Shown here: piece after piece, positions 18,724-26,512 of the stretch | Layout: each line of letters opens with the position of its first letter | Numbering within the stretch: the first letter of the stretch is position 1 | NCBI RefSeq assembly: GCF_002078175.1 | Contig: NZ_MWFK01000002.1 | Coordinates: 1,674,001 to 1,738,000, forward strand | Origin: Streptomyces sp. M41(2017) | GTDB lineage: Bacteria > Actinomycetota > Actinomycetes > Streptomycetales > Streptomycetaceae | Direction of reading: 5' to 3' | DNA: 64,000 bases | Translations under genes and position numbers: made by a program | Notes under the pieces: generated by a model | What the model was told of the DNA's origin: nothing | The model's input: only the letters and a program-made list of their open reading frames with translations | Database searches by the model: none

Positions 18724-19355
18724 TGTCCGGCCCCCTGGACGCCGGGCAGACCGGCGGGCTGCTCGCCGCGTGCGCCGAGCAGCCGCTCGACGTACTTGGC
18801 GATGACGTCGACCTCGAGGTTGACCGGGTCGCCGGGCTGCTTGTGGCCGAGCGTGGTCAGGTCGAGGGTGGTGGGGATGAGGCTGACGGTGAAGAAGTCC
18901 GGGCCCGCGTCCACGACGGTCAGGCTGATGCCGTCGACCGTGACGGAGCCCTTCTCGACCACGTAGCGCGAGAGGTCCGCGGGCAGCGAGACCTTCACGA
19001 TCTCCCAGTTCTCGGACGGCTTGCGTTCGAGAACGGTGCCGGTGCCGTCCACGTGTCCCTGCACGATGTGGCCGCCGAGGCGGTCGCCCACGGCCATGGG
19101 CCGTTCGAGGTTGACGCGCGAGCCGACGGCGAGCGCGCCGAGGCTGGAACGGCTGAGGGTTTCCGCCATGACGTCGGCGGTGAACTCGTCGCCCTCGTGC
19201 TCGACGACGGTGAGACAGACGCCGTTGACGGCGATGGAGTCCCCGTGCTGTGCGCCCTGCGTGACGACGGGGCCACGCAGACGGAAACGCGAGGCGTCGT
19301 CGAGGGTCTCGACGGCGGTGACTTCACCCAGCTCTTCGACGATTCCGGTGAACAC
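18720..19355 (-). CDS. ribE: Riboflavin synthase alpha subunit
   Basis: 211-aa trimeric enzyme that dismutates two lumazines to riboflavin. Two internally repeated barrels are visible: MFTGIVEELG then GDSIAVNGVCLTVV, and GGHIVQGHVDG then GSVTVDGISLTVVD. The start is GTG 19355, with AGGAGG about 11 bases upstream. It is the first gene after the FMN riboswitch and therefore the most directly controlled. Also called ribC in Streptomyces. Confidence 0.96.
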   Translation of the reverse strand: MFTGIVEELGEVTAVETLDDASRFRLRGPVVTQGAQHGDSIAVNGVCLTVVEHEGDEFTADVMAETLSRSSLGALAVGSRVNLERPMAVGDRLGGHIVQGHVDGTGTVLERKPSENWEIVKVSLPADLSRYVVEKGSVTVDGISLTVVDAGPDFFTVSLIPTTLDLTTLGHKQPGDPVNLEVDVIAKYVERLLGARGEQPAGLPGVQGAGQ

Positions 19356-19512
19356 TTCCCGGGTCCTCCTGCCTCATGGGGCACGGACTCCGGGGCCTGT
19401 CGATGACGACAGAACGAACGGACGACGGCACATCGGAAGCGACGCCGAAAGGGACACCCGTCCCGCAGGACGAACGACGACAAACGGCGGCGCGCACGAA
19501 GGCCCGCCCGCC

Positions 19513-19639
19513 GCGCACTGCCTCCCATCCGGACTTTAACCGTCGGTCCAGGAATTTCACCTGGTCAACCGGCCGCTGGAAGCGACCGGGTCGCGGACTG
19601 TAACCGCCGGTTCGGAATTTCACCGACCCCGGAGTGCGC
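19513..19639 (-). promoter_or_regulatory. FMN riboswitch (RFN element)
   Basis: On the minus strand the conserved RFN blocks appear in order: GGTGAAATTCCGAACCGGCGG, then AGTCCGCGA, then AGGTGAAATTCCTGGACCGACGG in two parts, then AAAGTCCGGATGGGAG. Closing arms GCGCACT (19633-19639) and AGTGCGC (19513-19519) pair to form P1. It precedes ribE by about 160 bases. FMN binding should reduce expression of the rib operon. Confidence 0.95.
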
Positions 19640-19814
19640 TGCTTCTGGTACACGGCCAGTGTGCCACGCCCGCTCGGCGATCATGCGGGCGATCCTCTGT
19701 GGGGTGGCTCACAGCAGGCCGCCATGGACTTCTGCTCGACCGTTTCTCCGGTCGACCTCCGGTCAACCCCCGCCGGGGCGACGGGCCTTGGGCGCACAGC
19801 GCGCGCCCACAGTA

Positions 19815-19857
19815 TTGGTCCATACCTATTGACGCTATGGTCTAGTCCTCTTAGTGT
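19815..19857 (+). promoter_or_regulatory. Second chitin-type promoter, no chitinase behind it
   Basis: Repeats TGGTCCATACCT (19816-19827) and TGGTCTAGTCCT (19838-19849) overlap -35 TTGACG (19829-19834), a 17-base spacer and -10 TAGTGT (19852-19857). The layout matches 42-82 almost base for base, with repeat spacing of 22 instead of 21. The next gene in this direction is the ECF41 sigma factor, 190 bases on. It may drive that gene, or be left over from a lost chitinase. Confidence 0.75.
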
Positions 19858-20048
19858 CCTCGACCAAGACTGCGTGATCAACCAGCGCCGGTCCCCCCAC
19901 GATCGACCCGGCGGCGGTGACGAAGGCCCTTGCCCCGCCGCCGGGTCTCCCCAGCCGGCACGGTGGGGACCCGCACCACCGCTCCTTCCCCCACGCCTGT
20001 CCGGCCCCTCCCCCGCTGCCGCAGCCCGGCCTCTGGGAGGCTGACGGC

Positions 20049-20990
20049 GTGACGACCAGCCCCGCCGACGAGTTCGAGATCCACCGCCCCCGGCTGTTCG
20101 GGCTCGCCTACCGGCTGCTCGGGTCCGCCGGCGACGCGGAGGACGCCGTGCAGGACGCCTATCTGCGCTTCAGCGAGGCCGACCGGCCGGGGATCGGCCG
20201 GCCCGGTGCCTGGCTCGCCAAGGTCGTCACCAACCTCTGCCTCAACCGGCTCACCTCCGCCCGTGCCCGACGTGAGCGGTACCCGGGATCCTGGCTGCCG
20301 GAGCCGGTGGCCACCGCGGACGGCACGCTCGGACCGCTGGAGTCGGCGGAGCAGCGGGACGCCGTGTCGCTGGCCCTGCTCGTCCTCCTGGAACGGCTCA
20401 CCCCGACCGAACGGGCCGTCTACGTCCTGCGTGAGGCGTTCGCGTACGGCCACCGGGAGATCGCGGGGGTCCTGGAGCTCAGTGAGACCAACTGCCGCCA
20501 GCTGTACCGGCGGGCGGTCCAGCGGATCGCCGCTCCCGAGGCCCGTTTCCAGGCCCCTCCGGGTCAGCAGGCGAAGCTCGTCGCCTCGTTCCTCACCGCC
20601 GCCCGTGAGGGCGACCTCGCGGGTCTGGAGCGGCTGTTCGCCGCCGAGGTCGTCTGGTGGTCCGACGGCGGCGGCAAGGTCTCCGCCGCGCGGCGGCCCG
20701 TCGAGGGACGCGACAAGGTGCTGCGGCTCCTGGCGGGTCTCCTCGGCCGGTCCGCGGCGGACGGCGTCCGGCTGTCGGTCGTCGAGGTCAACGGCGCCGC
20801 CGGTCTGGTCGCGCGCGGCCCCGGGGGCGCGGACGAAGGCTCCCCGGCCGGTTCCGCGGCCGGCCCACTCATCGGGGTGGTGGCGTTCGAGGTGCACGAC
20901 GGCGTGTTCACGGGGGTGCGGGCGGTGCTGAACCCCGACAAACTGGAGTTCGTGGGGCGCCAGCCGGCAACGCTTCGGGACGGCTCCTGA
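20049..20990 (+). CDS. ECF41-type RNA polymerase sigma factor
   Basis: 313 aa. Sigma2 (about 5-75) and sigma4 (about 115-170) are followed by a SnoaL-like C-terminal extension. Two hallmarks of ECF41 are present: WLPEP (82-86) in the linker and DGGGK (206-210) in the extension. In this group the extension replaces an anti-sigma factor and modulates activity from within. Start GTG 20049 has GGGAGG eight bases upstream; an ATG at 19917 opens a longer but non-protein-like frame. The next gene is an SDR oxidoreductase, the usual genomic partner, with a matching promoter. Confidence 0.92.
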   Translation: MTTSPADEFEIHRPRLFGLAYRLLGSAGDAEDAVQDAYLRFSEADRPGIGRPGAWLAKVVTNLCLNRLTSARARRERYPGSWLPEPVATADGTLGPLESAEQRDAVSLALLVLLERLTPTERAVYVLREAFAYGHREIAGVLELSETNCRQLYRRAVQRIAAPEARFQAPPGQQAKLVASFLTAAREGDLAGLERLFAAEVVWWSDGGGKVSAARRPVEGRDKVLRLLAGLLGRSAADGVRLSVVEVNGAAGLVARGPGGADEGSPAGSAAGPLIGVVAFEVHDGVFTGVRAVLNPDKLEFVGRQPATLRDGS

Positions 20991-21098
20991 GCGCTACGGC
21001 CCTCACCGTCACCGTCACCGTCCTGACGGTCCGGGCGGGTCGGACGGCGCGACGGGTACTCGGGAGCCGGTGCCCGGAGACGACCGGGGACGGCTCGG

Positions 21099-21125
21099 TG
21101 TCACATTTCGGCGGGCTGTCCGGTC
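21099..21125 (+). promoter_or_regulatory. Candidate ECF41 target promoter
   Basis: TGTCACA (21099-21105), 16 bases, then GGTC (21122-21125). The reported ECF41 consensus is TGTCACA, 16 bases, CGTC; one base differs. It lies about 58 bases upstream of the partner oxidoreductase gene. Confidence 0.7.
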
Positions 21126-21182
21126 TCATCCGACGAGGAGGCTCCGCACCGGAGCGTCCCGCGTCGAAAGGGGCTGAACGGC

Positions 21183-21932
21183 ATGACCACGATCCTGGTG
21201 ACCGGCGGGACCGGAACCCTGGGCCGGCACGTCTGCGAGCGGCTGCGGGCGGACGGCCACGAGGTGCGCGTGCTCAGCCGGCGCACGCAGCCGTACGCCG
21301 TCGATCTGCGCGAGGGAGGCGGCGCGCTGGACGCCGCCGTCTCCGGGGCGGACGCGATCGTGCACTGCGCGTCGAGCCCGCGGGGCGGCGACGAACGGGC
21401 GGCCGGGCATCTCGTCGCGGCGGCGCGACGGGCCGCCGTCCCACATCTGGTCTACATCTCGATCGTCGGCGTCGACGCCGTGCCGATGGGCTACTACAAG
21501 GCCAAGCTGGCGGTCGAGCGGCAGATCGAGGAGTCGGGCCTCGGGTGGACGATCCTGCGGGCCACACAGTTCCACGAGCTGGTCGACCAGGTCCTCGCCG
21601 GACTCGCCAAGCCGCCGCTGCTGCTCCTTCCGGCCGGCGCGTCCGACCAGCCGATCGAGGTCACCGAGGTCGCCGACCGGCTGGCGGAACTGGCGGTCGG
21701 AGCACCCGCCGGGCGTGTCGTGGACATGGGCGGCCCCGAGGTGCGGACGTTCCGATCGCTGGCCGCCGCACACCTCCGTGCCACCGGAAAACGGCGTCCC
21801 GTCGTCGACGTACGGCTCTGGGGCGGCGCCTACCGCGCCTTCCGTGACGGCCACCACCTCACCCCGGAACACGCCGTGGGCAAGGGAACGTTCGAGGACT
21901 ACCTGAAGGTGCGGTACCCGACGGCCCGGTGA
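21183..21932 (+). CDS. NAD(P)-binding SDR oxidoreductase (ECF41 partner)
   Basis: 249-aa atypical short-chain dehydrogenase/epimerase-like protein. The NAD(P) Rossmann motif is VTGGTGTLGRHV near residue 6, and YISIVGVD and YYKAKLAVE are typical of the NmrA-like branch. The substrate is unknown. ECF41 genes are characteristically next to one COE protein (carboxymuconolactone decarboxylase, oxidoreductase or epimerase), and this fits the oxidoreductase/epimerase class. It is likely transcribed by the adjacent sigma factor. Confidence 0.88.
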   Translation: MTTILVTGGTGTLGRHVCERLRADGHEVRVLSRRTQPYAVDLREGGGALDAAVSGADAIVHCASSPRGGDERAAGHLVAAARRAAVPHLVYISIVGVDAVPMGYYKAKLAVERQIEESGLGWTILRATQFHELVDQVLAGLAKPPLLLLPAGASDQPIEVTEVADRLAELAVGAPAGRVVDMGGPEVRTFRSLAAAHLRATGKRRPVVDVRLWGGAYRAFRDGHHLTPEHAVGKGTFEDYLKVRYPTAR

Positions 21933-21951
21933 CCGGAGGTCCAGGAGCGGC

Positions 21952-23187
21952 CTACCGCCCCGGCGGCGGTGCGAACAGTTCGTCCTGGGCGCCGTCGCGG
22001 GCGGTCAGCAGGGCGCCGCGCAGCACCGCTCGGCCGCCCAGCGTGCTCGCGCGCACCTCCGTCGGCAGCGGCGACATCCGCACGAGCCGCCGCTCGACCC
22101 GCTCGGCGAGAACGCTCCCGCCGGCCTGGCCGACCTCTCCCCCGAGGACCACGCACCCGGGGTCCAGGACAGCGATGACGGAGGCGGCGCCGATGGCGAG
22201 GCGGTCGGCGAGCACGTCGAGGAAGGCCGTCGCCTCCGGGGAGTCGGGACCGGCGGCCACCGCCCGGCGTACGAGCGCGGCGGCGTGCGGTTCGTGCCCC
22301 TCGGGCTCCGCCGCGACGCCGAGTTCCGCGGCGAGGGCCGCGACCGCCGCGGCACCGGCGAGGGAGTGGAAGCCGCCCTCGCAGTCGGTCGCCGAGGGGA
22401 GGGTTGTGGTTCCCGGGACGGGTAGGAAGCCGATCTCGCCGGTGCCTCCGGAGGCACCGCGACGCAGCGCGCCGTCGAGGACGACGGCGGCGCCGGTGCC
22501 GTGGCCGAGCCAGAGCAGGACAAAGGTGTCGCGGTCGCTCGCGACACCGTCGCGCTGCTCGGCGAGGGCGGCGAGGTTGGTCTCGTTCTCGACGAGGAGG
22601 CGGGCCTCGGGCAGCCGTTCCTGGAGGGCGGCGACCAGGCTGCGATGCCATGCGGGCAGGCCCGAGGAGTCCCGGAGTTCGCCGGTGGCGGGGTCGATCA
22701 GCCCGGGCGCGCCGATGCCGACGGTGTGCAACCGGCCCCAGCCCCGGACGAGTCCGGGCGGGGGCGCGGCGCCGAGCGCTCCCGCCTCCTTCACCGCCCG
22801 CTCGACCAGCGCGACCGCCCGTTCCACCGCCGGACCGGTGCCCGTGTCTCCGCCGATGGGCACCGACGCCTCGGCCAGGACGTCGCCGAGCAGGTCCGAG
22901 ACGACCACGGAGACGCCCTCGGTGCGGATGTCCAGCGCGGCCAGGTGCGCGCGGTCCGCGACGATCCCGTACACCCGGGCGTTCGGGCCGCGCCGCTGCT
23001 CCCCCGACTCCCCGACGACCGTGATGAGACCGGAGTCCGTGAGGCGTTCGACGAGGTCGGCGACGGTGGGCCGGGACAGTCCGGTGAGCTGTTTCAGCCG
23101 GCTTGCCGTCAAAGGGCCTTCCTGCTGCAGCAGGCGCAGGGCGAGCCGGTCGTTGATGGCCCGGGCGGTGCTCGGGGATGCGGGCAT
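21952..23187 (-). CDS. ROK-family transcriptional repressor
   Basis: 411 aa. An N-terminal winged HTH (LTASRLKQLTGLSRPTVADLVERL, about 27-50) is followed by a ROK sugar-kinase-like fold (about 80-400). The zinc-binding CxCGxxGCxE motif of classical ROK proteins is absent; the corresponding stretch reads SATDCEGGFHSLAG. It probably senses a sugar or sugar derivative. It is divergent from an MFS transporter across a 130-base region containing a perfect inverted repeat at 23248-23270, the likely operator. Confidence 0.9.
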   Translation of the reverse strand: MPASPSTARAINDRLALRLLQQEGPLTASRLKQLTGLSRPTVADLVERLTDSGLITVVGESGEQRRGPNARVYGIVADRAHLAALDIRTEGVSVVVSDLLGDVLAEASVPIGGDTGTGPAVERAVALVERAVKEAGALGAAPPPGLVRGWGRLHTVGIGAPGLIDPATGELRDSSGLPAWHRSLVAALQERLPEARLLVENETNLAALAEQRDGVASDRDTFVLLWLGHGTGAAVVLDGALRRGASGGTGEIGFLPVPGTTTLPSATDCEGGFHSLAGAAAVAALAAELGVAAEPEGHEPHAAALVRRAVAAGPDSPEATAFLDVLADRLAIGAASVIAVLDPGCVVLGGEVGQAGGSVLAERVERRLVRMSPLPTEVRASTLGGRAVLRGALLTARDGAQDELFAPPPGR

Positions 23188-23247
23188 GCCGGGAATCCTC
23201 CCAGATCGGCGGGACCGCCCCGGACGGGGTGGCGAACGATCGTCTAT

Positions 23248-23270
23248 CTATCAGGCAGGGTTCCTGATAG
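23248..23270. promoter_or_regulatory. Operator-like inverted repeat between ROK and MFS genes
   Basis: CTATCAGG (23248-23255) and CCTGATAG (23263-23270) form perfect 8-bp arms with a 7-base spacer. The position between divergent starts suggests ROK-mediated repression of both. Confidence 0.7.
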
Positions 23271-23317
23271 TTTACGGCGGCAGAGCGGGGAAGTGCGACC
23301 CGGGGAGGGGCCCGAAC

Positions 23318-24529
23318 ATGAGTGAAGTGCTGTACGACCGGCGCACGGTGAAGCGCGCGCGGTACGCCGTGGCGGCCGTGTTCGCCGTGCACGGAGCCGT
23401 CACCGGATCGTTCGCGACCCGGGTGCCGTGGATCCAGGACCATGCCTCCGTCGGCGCGGGGCAGTTGGGCTTCGCCCTCGCCTTCACGGCCCTCGGAGCC
23501 TCCTGCTCGATGCCGCTGGCCGGGCGGATCACCCATCACTTCGGGAGCAGGACGGCGCTGCGCGGCCTGCTGGCCCTGTGGACGCTGGCGCTGATCCTCC
23601 CGTCCGTCGCGCCGAACCTGCTCACCCTGTGCGTGGCGATGTTCGTGTACGGCGCGACGGCGGGCATGGCGGACGTCGCCATGAACGCGCTGGGGGTCGA
23701 GGTCGAACAACGGCTCGACAAGTCGATCATGTCGGGGCTGCACGGCATGTGGAGCGCCGGTGCCCTGATCGGCTCGGCGGCCGGCACGCTCGCCGCCCAT
23801 CTGGGCTCGGACGCGCGGGTGCATCACGCGCTGGCCGCGGCGACCCTCACGGTCCTCGGGCTGATCGCCTGCCACTGGGTGCTCGACCTGCAGCCCACCG
23901 AGGACGAGGAGCCGCCCCCGCGGTTCGCGCTGCCGCCGCGGTCGGCTCTGCTGATCGGCGCGGTCGGCTTCTGCGCGGTGTTCGCGGAGGGCGCGAGCCT
24001 GGACTGGTCGGCGGTCTACCTGCGCGACCAGATGGGCAGTTCGGCCGGTCTCGCGGCCGCGACGACCACCGGTTTCATGCTGACGATGGCGGTGGCCCGA
24101 CTGGTCGGCGACACCGTGGTGAACCGCCTCGGCGCGGTACGCACCGTGCGGGCCGGCGGCGTCCTCGCCGCGCTGGGCGGAGTACTGATCGTCGTCGCGG
24201 ACAGTCCGGCGCCGGCGATGGGCGGCTTCGCGCTGCTCGGTCTCGGCATCGCGGTCGTCGTCCCCCTCTGTTTCGCGGCGGCCGGGCACAGCGGCCCCCA
24301 TCCGAGTCAGGCGATCGCGGGTGTCGCGACCATCACGTACACCTCGGGGCTCGTCGCGCCGAGCCTGATCGGCTCGGTGGCGCAGGCGACGAGCCTGGTC
24401 GTGTCGTTCACGCTGGTCACCGTGCTGGTCTGCGGGCTCACCGTGCTCGCCGGAGTGCTGCGCGCGGGCGACCGCGACCGCCCGAAGGTCAGTCCGCCGA
24501 GCGCAGCAGTCCCCGACCCGCGCTCCTGA
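23318..24529 (+). CDS. MFS transporter
   Basis: 403-aa transporter with 12 predicted helices, resembling the fucose-permease/YbjJ-type branch of the major facilitator superfamily. Residues VHGAVTGSFATRVPWI open the first helix and GMADVAMNALGVEVE follows in the first half. It is probably a sugar or small-molecule exporter/importer under control of the divergent ROK repressor. ATG 23318 follows GGGGAGGGG. Its 3' end overlaps the convergent thioesterase gene by 41 bases. Confidence 0.87.
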   Translation: MSEVLYDRRTVKRARYAVAAVFAVHGAVTGSFATRVPWIQDHASVGAGQLGFALAFTALGASCSMPLAGRITHHFGSRTALRGLLALWTLALILPSVAPNLLTLCVAMFVYGATAGMADVAMNALGVEVEQRLDKSIMSGLHGMWSAGALIGSAAGTLAAHLGSDARVHHALAAATLTVLGLIACHWVLDLQPTEDEEPPPRFALPPRSALLIGAVGFCAVFAEGASLDWSAVYLRDQMGSSAGLAAATTTGFMLTMAVARLVGDTVVNRLGAVRTVRAGGVLAALGGVLIVVADSPAPAMGGFALLGLGIAVVVPLCFAAAGHSGPHPSQAIAGVATITYTSGLVAPSLIGSVAQATSLVVSFTLVTVLVCGLTVLAGVLRAGDRDRPKVSPPSAAVPDPRS

Positions 24530-24947
24530 AGGACTCGCTCCACGGCGTGGGGCGCAGCGTCGTCGCGTCCAGCCGGACGAGGACACGGGTGCCGTGGGCG
24601 TAGGTCACCGCGCCGTCGTCCGAGCAGAAACGGAACCCGTACGTGAGTCCGGTGGTACCGAGTCGTTCCAGCCACAGGTGGACGGCGTACGCCCCGGGGC
24701 GAGCGACCGGGGCGTCGTAGGTGATCCGCAGTTCCTTGACCGCGTTGCAGGCGTCGCCCGCCGCCTCCCAGTCGCCGTCGAAGCCGAAGCCGAGCCCGCT
24801 CCAGAGCGCGGTCCAGGCGCGCTCGACCAGGACCGGGTAGCGGGCGTTGTGCAGCAGGCCGAGCGCGTCGAGGTCGTCGAAGTGCACGGCGACGGGCAGC
24901 AGCCGGCCGTGGGTGAGTACGGGGGCGGCGGGGGCTTCGGCGGTCAC
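24489..24947 (-). CDS. Hotdog-fold acyl-CoA thioesterase
   Basis: 152-aa single-hotdog 4HBT-type thioesterase. The signature region HFDDLDALGLLHNARYPVLVERA (about 22-44) contains the conserved Asp and the NARY segment. It likely hydrolyses acyl- or aryl-CoA in the cytoplasm; the substrate is unknown. Upstream, at 25075-25088, TGAGCGTTTGCTTA (minus strand) resembles TetR operators seen before acyl-CoA genes, but this is weak. It overlaps the MFS gene end-to-end. Confidence 0.85.
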   Translation of the reverse strand: MTAEAPAAPVLTHGRLLPVAVHFDDLDALGLLHNARYPVLVERAWTALWSGLGFGFDGDWEAAGDACNAVKELRITYDAPVARPGAYAVHLWLERLGTTGLTYGFRFCSDDGAVTYAHGTRVLVRLDATTLRPTPWSESFRSAGRGLLRSAD

Positions 24948-25010
24948 GGGCGGAACTCTCCTGGAGGTGCTGTCGTGCGGCGTTCGGACGGGACGGCCGG
25001 GTGAGGACGC

Positions 25011-25043
25011 GCTCGGAGCGGTCCGATCCGGACCGCTCCGAGC
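25011..25043. terminator. Perfect 15-bp hairpin after the alginate-lyase-like gene
   Basis: GCTCGGAGCGGTCCG and its complement at 25029-25043 have a 3-base loop. It lies 65 bases after that gene on the minus strand and upstream of the thioesterase. Confidence 0.75.
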
Positions 25044-25107
25044 AGCATCCCCTGGCCGAAAACGTGTCCCATCCTAAGCAAACGCTCAGAGATCCCCCGG
25101 CCCGGGA

Positions 25108-26391
25108 TCAGCCCGCGATCGAGTCGAGCTGTTCGGCGGCCGGACGCAGGGCCCAGAGGTCGCCGCCGGGCGGGGTTTCGAGCCGCGGGACGGCCGAACG
25201 CGCCGCCCGGTCCCCCGCGTCGGCCGCCGCGTGCACGACGTCGCTCGCCGCGAACCGGTGGAACTCCAGCTCGGGATGCGGCCACGGCTCGGCACCGGCC
25301 GCCGCGGGCAGCAGGTAGTCCACGGCCTTGAACAGGCTCTGCCCGTCCGGCCCCCGGTACGACCAGAGGTCCACGCCGACATGCCGGCCGATGGCCGCGA
25401 GCCGGGTGTAGGCCACGAGGTCGAAGGTCGAGTAGTGCCAGCTGCGGGTCCGGGCGAGTTCCTGGGGCTGGCTGCCGTCGGCGGCGATCTGCGGGGCGAT
25501 CCGCAGGGTCCGGGCGGCGAGGACGGTCCGCCGGGCGAGGCCGGTGTCGCCGGTGGCGTACGCGAGGGCGGCGAGCTGCAGGTCGTAGAAGGTGCCGTGG
25601 TTGTTCTGCGCGGCGCCCTCCTCCTTGCCGAAGGCGCCGTCCGCCAGCCAGTCACGGAAGCCGGTGTTCCAGTCGAGCATCGCCGCGTGGTCGTGCCGGG
25701 ACCAGCCGGGTGCCCCGGTGTCCAGCAGGGCGATCGCGTCGAGGACGCTGGTGTAGGACTGCGAGAAGTCGATGATGCCGATGGCGCGGCCGTCGTACTT
25801 GCAGGGGATGAACTGGCCGTGGTCCAGGTTCGGGTTCATCCGGGTCGCCGGGTCGAGGAACCAGGTGCGCAGGACCTGGGAGGCCTTCTCGGCGTACTGC
25901 CGTCGTCCGGTGTAGTACCAGGCGAGCGCGAGGTCGTACGTGGAGTCGAAGACCTTCTCGACGTCCTGGCGGTCGGTTCCGGTGTCGACCTCGGGGTTCC
26001 GCTGCCCGTCGCGCTGGACGTAGGGGCAGCCCCAGGGGTTGTCGGCGGTGGCGGGCTGCGAGGGCCACCAATAGGGCGCCTGGCTCAGGTAGTCGTGGAC
26101 GTCGCCGCCGGGCGCGGGCTTCGGCTTGTCGACCACCGTCCAGGGCCCCTGGTCCAGCCAGGTGTCGGCGCGGGCGGTCAAGTCCCGCAATGAGCGGCCG
26201 AGTCGGCGGTCGCCGTGGTCGAGGCGGATCCGGGTCAGCTGAAGGCGGTGACCGTCGAGGACGGCGGTTCTCGGCACGGGTGGCACCGCGTGGGCGGACG
26301 CCGAGGGTGCCGCGGACGCCGAGGGGACGACGACGGACGCGAGCGCGACGGCGGCGGCCGCGAGCAGGCCCAGTCGGGAACGTGCACTCAC
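25108..26391 (-). CDS. Secreted alginate-lyase-family protein
   Basis: 427-aa exported protein with a clean signal peptide (basic start, Ala/Val core, cleavage near residue 28). The (alpha/alpha)-toroid alginate_lyase domain (PL5-like) covers about 60-400, with the family hallmark NNHGTFYDLQ in the middle (about 258-267) and HYSTFDL downstream. It probably cleaves a uronic-acid-containing polysaccharide, though many Streptomyces members have unproven substrates. Start GTG 26391 has GGAG upstream. A perfect palindrome at 26412-26426 lies in its promoter region. Confidence 0.87.
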   Translation of the reverse strand: MSARSRLGLLAAAAVALASVVVPSASAAPSASAHAVPPVPRTAVLDGHRLQLTRIRLDHGDRRLGRSLRDLTARADTWLDQGPWTVVDKPKPAPGGDVHDYLSQAPYWWPSQPATADNPWGCPYVQRDGQRNPEVDTGTDRQDVEKVFDSTYDLALAWYYTGRRQYAEKASQVLRTWFLDPATRMNPNLDHGQFIPCKYDGRAIGIIDFSQSYTSVLDAIALLDTGAPGWSRHDHAAMLDWNTGFRDWLADGAFGKEEGAAQNNHGTFYDLQLAALAYATGDTGLARRTVLAARTLRIAPQIAADGSQPQELARTRSWHYSTFDLVAYTRLAAIGRHVGVDLWSYRGPDGQSLFKAVDYLLPAAAGAEPWPHPELEFHRFAASDVVHAAADAGDRAARSAVPRLETPPGGDLWALRPAAEQLDSIAG

Positions 26392-26411
26392 AGAACACTC
26401 CGATCAGACAT

Positions 26412-26426
26412 ATGAACGACGTTCAT
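26412..26426. promoter_or_regulatory. Perfect 7-1-7 palindrome upstream of the lyase gene
   Basis: ATGAACG-A-CGTTCAT is a compact operator typical of LacI, GntR or IclR sugar regulators. It sits 21 bases from the lyase start codon and 87 bases before the divergent uracil permease. No regulator gene adjoins it. Confidence 0.6.
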
Positions 26427-26512
26427 GAGTAGGACCGTGTGAGCGTAGGGCCGCTGGTTACCCCTGACAATGGTCCGGACAGATTCACGTACAGAGAAAG
26501 CGAACCCTCACC

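Noticed and set aside
14450..19355. Histidine and riboflavin genes as a single shared pathway
   Set aside because: They look co-transcribed but belong to different pathways. The link is operon position only.
19917..20048. Earlier ATG start for the sigma factor
   Set aside because: The extra residues are Pro/Gly-rich and not sigma-like, while GTG 20049 has GGGAGG at ideal spacing.
26468..26483. DasR site before the uracil permease (AATGGTCCGGACAGAT)
   Set aside because: Only 10 of 16 positions match and the right arm is broken.
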